9,188 nt of DNA from Deltaproteobacteria bacterium (GTDB lineage: Bacteria; Desulfobacterota; Desulfobacteria; Desulfobacterales; UBA11574). Shown piece by piece: positions 6,594-9,188 of the stretch. The notes under the pieces were generated by a model. The model had not been told where the DNA came from and ran no database searches. It saw only the letters and a program-made list of their open reading frames with translations. The position numbers and the translations under genes were made by a program. Location: positions 1 through 9,188 of the forward strand of contig JAFCZV010000123.1 of NCBI GenBank assembly GCA_019314155.1, given 5' to 3'. How positions within the stretch are numbered: position 1 is the stretch's first letter; each line of letters starts with the position of its first letter.

Positions 6594-7079
6594 TTATTTA
6601 ACCAAAGGGATCTGCTTTGCCAGTCCGTAGTTCACTACGGCATCAATCTTGTTTTCGAGTTGGTAATAACGTGCCACTTTCTTTTCAGGCAAAACTTTTC
6701 TGAATTTGGGTAAAAAGGATTTCATGAGCGCGACCCGTTCCCCCTCAATGGCCAAATACCCATTGATCAGTTCTTTGGCCGCTTCTTCAGTCATGGTCTG
6801 ATAGTTGGCGGAATAGTTCTCGATCAATTTGACGGTTTTATCCACAAGTTTTTCCAGATCTTTCTGATAATTCTCATAAACCGGCCAGAAAACTTTGGCC
6901 TCCGATTCCGTGAGATTCATATTTTGTGCAATAAACAGCTTCTTATCGGTCTGGATCTTTTCACGAACTAACTGCATATTGTCGGCGGGCTTTTCTTGTG
7001 CCATTGGCGAAACGATGAAAACTGTCAACACCGCAAATAATACTAAAAGAAACGGGAACATTCGAACTCTTACTTTCAT
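6594..7079 (-). CDS. Small secreted helical protein with LTxxEAxxFWPxYxxY motif
   Basis: Encodes 161 residues. A signal peptide is clear (MKVRVRMFPF, then a hydrophobic run to about residue 24, probable cleavage after SPMA near 27). The mature part is almost all charged amphipathic helix. Residues 56-75 carry LTESEAKVFWPVYENYQKDL, and 123-150 carry LPKFRKVLPEKKVARYYQLE and onward. The LTxxEA motif recalls the LTxxQ repeats of Spy/CpxP periplasmic chaperones, but I cannot confirm that relationship. Start chosen at ATG 7079: AAGGAG (7092-7087) lies 7 nt upstream and the signal peptide begins there; longer in-frame starts add a non-signal extension. It ends 22 nt before the catalytic subunit's ATG, in the same direction, so it is probably co-transcribed. 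It may assist folding or act on the periplasmic enzyme (inference). Confidence 0.75.
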   Translation of the reverse strand: MKVRVRMFPFLLVLFAVLTVFIVSPMAQEKPADNMQLVREKIQTDKKLFIAQNMNLTESEAKVFWPVYENYQKDLEKLVDKTVKLIENYSANYQTMTEEAAKELINGYLAIEGERVALMKSFLPKFRKVLPEKKVARYYQLENKIDAVVNYGLAKQIPLVK

Positions 7080-7111
7080 TTTCAATCTCCTTATTAAATA
7101 TATTTGTTTGC

Positions 7112-7121
7112 CCCATATGGG
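7112..7121. promoter_or_regulatory. CCCATATGGG palindrome upstream of the secreted helical protein
   Basis: A perfect 10-bp palindrome (7112-7121) lies 33 bases before ATG 7079, next to an AT-rich stretch containing TATATT on the minus strand. It could be an operator for a promoter inside the 108-nt gap. No good -35 is visible and no regulator is recognised, so the call is tentative. Confidence 0.2.
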
Positions 7122-7149
7122 CACTCTTCGAGGGACACACCAATCGGGA

Positions 7150-7168
7150 TGGGGAGTGTCATTCCCCA
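7150..7168. repeat. Stem-loop in the gap between the DUF2950 gene and the helical-protein gene
   Basis: TGGGGA (7150-7155) and TCCCCA (7163-7168) form a perfect 6-bp stem with a 7-base loop, 20 bases past the DUF2950 stop. On the minus strand it is not followed by a T-run; the T-rich stretch lies before it. So it is not a canonical terminator, but it could be a 3'-end stabiliser, an attenuation element or a rho-dependent end. Confidence 0.3.
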
Positions 7169-7187
7169 AAAATGTAAAAAAGTTGTA

Positions 7188-8150
7188 TTATTCCAACCTA
7201 TTCCACGTGCTGTCAGGATTGAAGTGTGTCATGGCCTGAGCCGACTGATGGGTGCTCAAGCCTAAATCCTTTTGATAAACCGCTCCACCGTGATTCACAA
7301 TAAAGGTCATGACGCCTGAAGACGCGTACTTGGCAGGATAGGCCGCCAAAGCAAACCCTCCGATCATTTTTCCCATCACCATGTAGTCGTAAGCGCCGCC
7401 CGGTGCATCCTTCCCTTGGCCCTTTAGAATCCGGTAATAATACCCATGATAAGGAACGGGTTGACCACCCCTCGACTTGCCGCTGTATCCCTTTTTCTGG
7501 GCGGCGATAAAGAGGGAACCCAAAGGGCTTTGTTCTTCATCCCCTTTCACTTCCCAGTACAGGCCGTTCTTCATCCCCTTGTCACTTCTAAATTCCTGGG
7601 CATATTCCAAAAAACCGTCGGAGTCCCGATCCTTGAGTGCATATTCCCGCTGAGCATCCACGTAGGCCAGGCAGACCTGGATGACACTCATTTCATTTTG
7701 TCCGATCCTTCGTGCCAGGATTTCTTCCCTGCCTTCTTCGGGGTCAAAACGCCAAACGGCATCCTTTTTCACCATGGGGATGGAAAAGGGCCAATCCTCA
7801 TTTCCAATAGAGAGAACCGCTTTGTCGGCGGTTTGCTCCAACCTGTTTTTTTCGTCATACAATTTGAGGAATCGCTCGCGTCCTGATTGGTCAGCTACCG
7901 GATCGCCGGATGTTAGAAGATCCCGGCTGCCGGGACCGAAAATCGCCTCTAGGGCATTCAGGTCCTCTGATATCAAGGCCTCGATCACGGCCTTGACCGC
8001 CTCTTCAGGAGAAGTGAATGTTCGCTGTTTCACGGTCTCCGCCAGGGATACGGTCGCGGCCATAAGAGCAATAAAAATGACGGCCGTGAGAATCGCTCCA
8101 CACCGCTTCAACCAAAATTTTCTTTTTACCTTATTGATATTCAACACCAT
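7188..8150 (-). CDS. DUF2950 family exported protein
   Basis: A 320-residue exported protein recognised as DUF2950 by several family blocks: SPEEAVKAVIEAL near 47-59, ARRIGQNEMSVIQVCLAYVD near 146-165 running into AQREYA, PYHGYYYRIL near 233-242, APGGAYDYMVMGKMIGGFAL near 249-268, and AYPAKYASSGVMTFIVNHGG with VYQKDLG up to about 297. The N-terminus has a positively charged start and a hydrophobic stretch (about 19-36) with likely cleavage after SLA near 37, so it is probably periplasmic. The molecular function of the family is not known. It follows the DUF3300 gene by 44 bases in the same direction, the usual genomic partner of this family, so the two probably form one unit. AAGGA lies 10 nt ahead of the ATG, a rather long spacing. 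The length is about normal for the family, and no damage is seen. Confidence 0.9.
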   Translation of the reverse strand: MVLNINKVKRKFWLKRCGAILTAVIFIALMAATVSLAETVKQRTFTSPEEAVKAVIEALISEDLNALEAIFGPGSRDLLTSGDPVADQSGRERFLKLYDEKNRLEQTADKAVLSIGNEDWPFSIPMVKKDAVWRFDPEEGREEILARRIGQNEMSVIQVCLAYVDAQREYALKDRDSDGFLEYAQEFRSDKGMKNGLYWEVKGDEEQSPLGSLFIAAQKKGYSGKSRGGQPVPYHGYYYRILKGQGKDAPGGAYDYMVMGKMIGGFALAAYPAKYASSGVMTFIVNHGGAVYQKDLGLSTHQSAQAMTHFNPDSTWNRLE

Positions 8151-8194
8151 GGTTATTTTATCCTTTGAACAGTAGTTGAGTGGTTCCTGCTCGA

Positions 8195-9188
8195 TTATCT
8201 GCCGCGGCGGCCGCCGCCACCACGAGCACCACCACGGCCGGCTCGGGAAGATGACATGCTTTGGTGCCCTCGGTTACTGAAATCCCTTGTCTGGTTTCCG
8301 CGATCATAACCTGAAAAGGCGCTCCTGTCTGTCCGCTGCGTGCCTCCGGCACGATCGATTCCACCGCTGTCTCTTCGTTGCTGAGTAGCACCGCGGTCCA
8401 TCGAACCGGCATCCCGGCGATCCTGAGAGCCGTGGCTGCCGCCCCCCGAACGATCACGGAACTGGTCTGCATCTCCGCGGGCAATGTCCTGCCTTCCGGC
8501 CTCGGCGCGACCTCGGAAAGCCTCTCGTGACTGCACATCTCTGGCTGTGCCTCTGTCGAACTTCTGAGCAGTGGACTGGTCCCTGTACGACACTCCCTTA
8601 CGGTGCTCCGGATCGTGCTTCCATTCACCTCGTCCGCCCTGTCCGGTCGTCACCTTGTTCTGGTATTTGCTCCGGTCGATGTTGTTGTTGATATTCGTGT
8701 TTCGATTGATATCTATATCTATATCGCCGCCTCGCCAGTTACAGCCTCCCCACGCATAGCCCCACGCCGCACCTATGGCGACACCCACACCAAAGGCGAA
8801 CAACGCCCCGCCGGCCACGTATCCGGGCGGATAGTAATAGTAGGGCGGATAGGCAGGATACCACCAGGATCCATAGACCACCGTTGGATCGTAGGTGGGG
8901 ACATATATGATCTCAGGGTTCGCGGACTCGATGACGATGGTCTTGGTCTCTTCCTCGACGACGACCTTCTGCTCCTCACTGCTTTTCAGGTTGCCTTGTT
9001 CTTCGGCCTTCGCGCGAAGGTTCTGGACCGTATCCATTATGTCTTTCTGCTGGGCAAGAAAGGCGTCGCCCAGTTTCTGGGTCCAGTCCAGCTTATCGTT
9101 CATCATGTCCAACACCTGGGGAAAATTCACCAGCGATTTGACGCTTGGGTCCCAATCCTGCTGCTCGAGAGCGGTGGTCAGGGCCTCT
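8195..9188 (-). CDS. DUF3300 family protein, C-terminal part (5' end outside window)
   Basis: The frame stays open to the window edge, giving 330 residues before a TAA stop; the GTG at 9130 is internal. Visible blocks match DUF3300: ALEQQDWDPSVKSLV (residues 6-20), FPQVLDMMNDKLDWTQKLGD (22-41), AFLAQQKDIMDTVQNLR (42-58), then the strand ESANPEIIYVPTYDPTVVYG (87-106) and a Tyr/Pro-rich stretch (WWYPAYPPYYYYPPGY). A glycine-rich hydrophobic segment (about 124-147) follows. The last 180 or so residues are low-complexity and rich in Arg, Gly, Asp, Gln and Ser, ending GGGGRRGR, as in many members; this is probably disordered. The family's function is unknown and the proteins are expected to be envelope-located. 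The missing N-terminus should hold a signal peptide or lipobox. Confidence 0.88.
   Translation of the reverse strand, partial: EALTTALEQQDWDPSVKSLVNFPQVLDMMNDKLDWTQKLGDAFLAQQKDIMDTVQNLRAKAEEQGNLKSSEEQKVVVEEETKTIVIESANPEIIYVPTYDPTVVYGSWWYPAYPPYYYYPPGYVAGGALFAFGVGVAIGAAWGYAWGGCNWRGGDIDIDINRNTNINNNIDRSKYQNKVTTGQGGRGEWKHDPEHRKGVSYRDQSTAQKFDRGTARDVQSREAFRGRAEAGRQDIARGDADQFRDRSGGGSHGSQDRRDAGSMDRGATQQRRDSGGIDRAGGTQRTDRSAFSGYDRGNQTRDFSNRGHQSMSSSRAGRGGARGGGGRRGR

Noticed and set aside
8200..8560. Repetitive G/C-rich DNA that could be taken for a repeat array
   Set aside because: It encodes the RG/DR-rich tail of the DUF3300 protein; there are no regular repeat units or spacers, so it is not CRISPR.
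8158..8628. Minus-strand 156-codon frame overlapping the DUF3300 C-terminus
   Set aside because: It reads the low-complexity Arg/Gly-rich tail in another frame. The DUF3300 frame is continuous with recognised family blocks.

Overview
The window looks like part of a chromosome from an anaerobic, respiring Gram-negative bacterium. The best guess is a Desulfobacterota (deltaproteobacterial) sulfate reducer or relative. The grounds are a Tat-exported molybdopterin oxidoreductase with a membrane-bound FeS/cytochrome b partner set, an AsmA-type envelope protein, and an adjacent DUF3300/DUF2950 pair. This taxonomic guess is inference from gene content; no rRNA or other marker gene is present.

Layout, left to right. 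Positions 1-600 (+) hold the 3' end of an AsmA-like envelope protein. Everything after it lies on the minus strand. Positions 807-1383 hold an unrecognised gene that appears to be broken by two single-base frameshifts. Positions 1576-2241 hold a small AT-rich potassium-channel gene with its own likely promoter and terminator. Positions 2460-6571 hold a tightly packed three-gene respiratory operon, transcribed right to left: a molybdopterin catalytic subunit with a Tat signal, a four-cluster [4Fe-4S] subunit with a C-terminal membrane anchor, and a di-haem cytochrome b resembling the formate dehydrogenase gamma subunit. Directly upstream of it (6594-7079) is a small secreted helical protein with an LTxxEAxxFWPxYxxY motif. 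Further upstream are a DUF2950 protein (7188-8150) and a DUF3300 protein (8195 to the window edge).

How they work together. The three respiratory subunits form a plausible electron chain between the membrane quinone pool (cytochrome b), the FeS subunit, and a periplasmic Mo-bisPGD active site. The catalytic subunit best resembles the thiosulfate/polysulfide reductase (PhsA/PsrA) branch, with a probable Cys ligand to Mo. Its membrane partners look like FdnH/FdnI, so the substrate and even the direction of electron flow cannot be settled from sequence. Spacing (22 nt, then overlaps of 32 and 8 nt) suggests the small secreted protein is co-transcribed with the enzyme. The DUF3300-DUF2950 pair may be part of the same run, or a separate envelope unit upstream (108-nt gap). 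I see no CRISPR array, tRNA, rRNA, prophage or intact insertion sequence.
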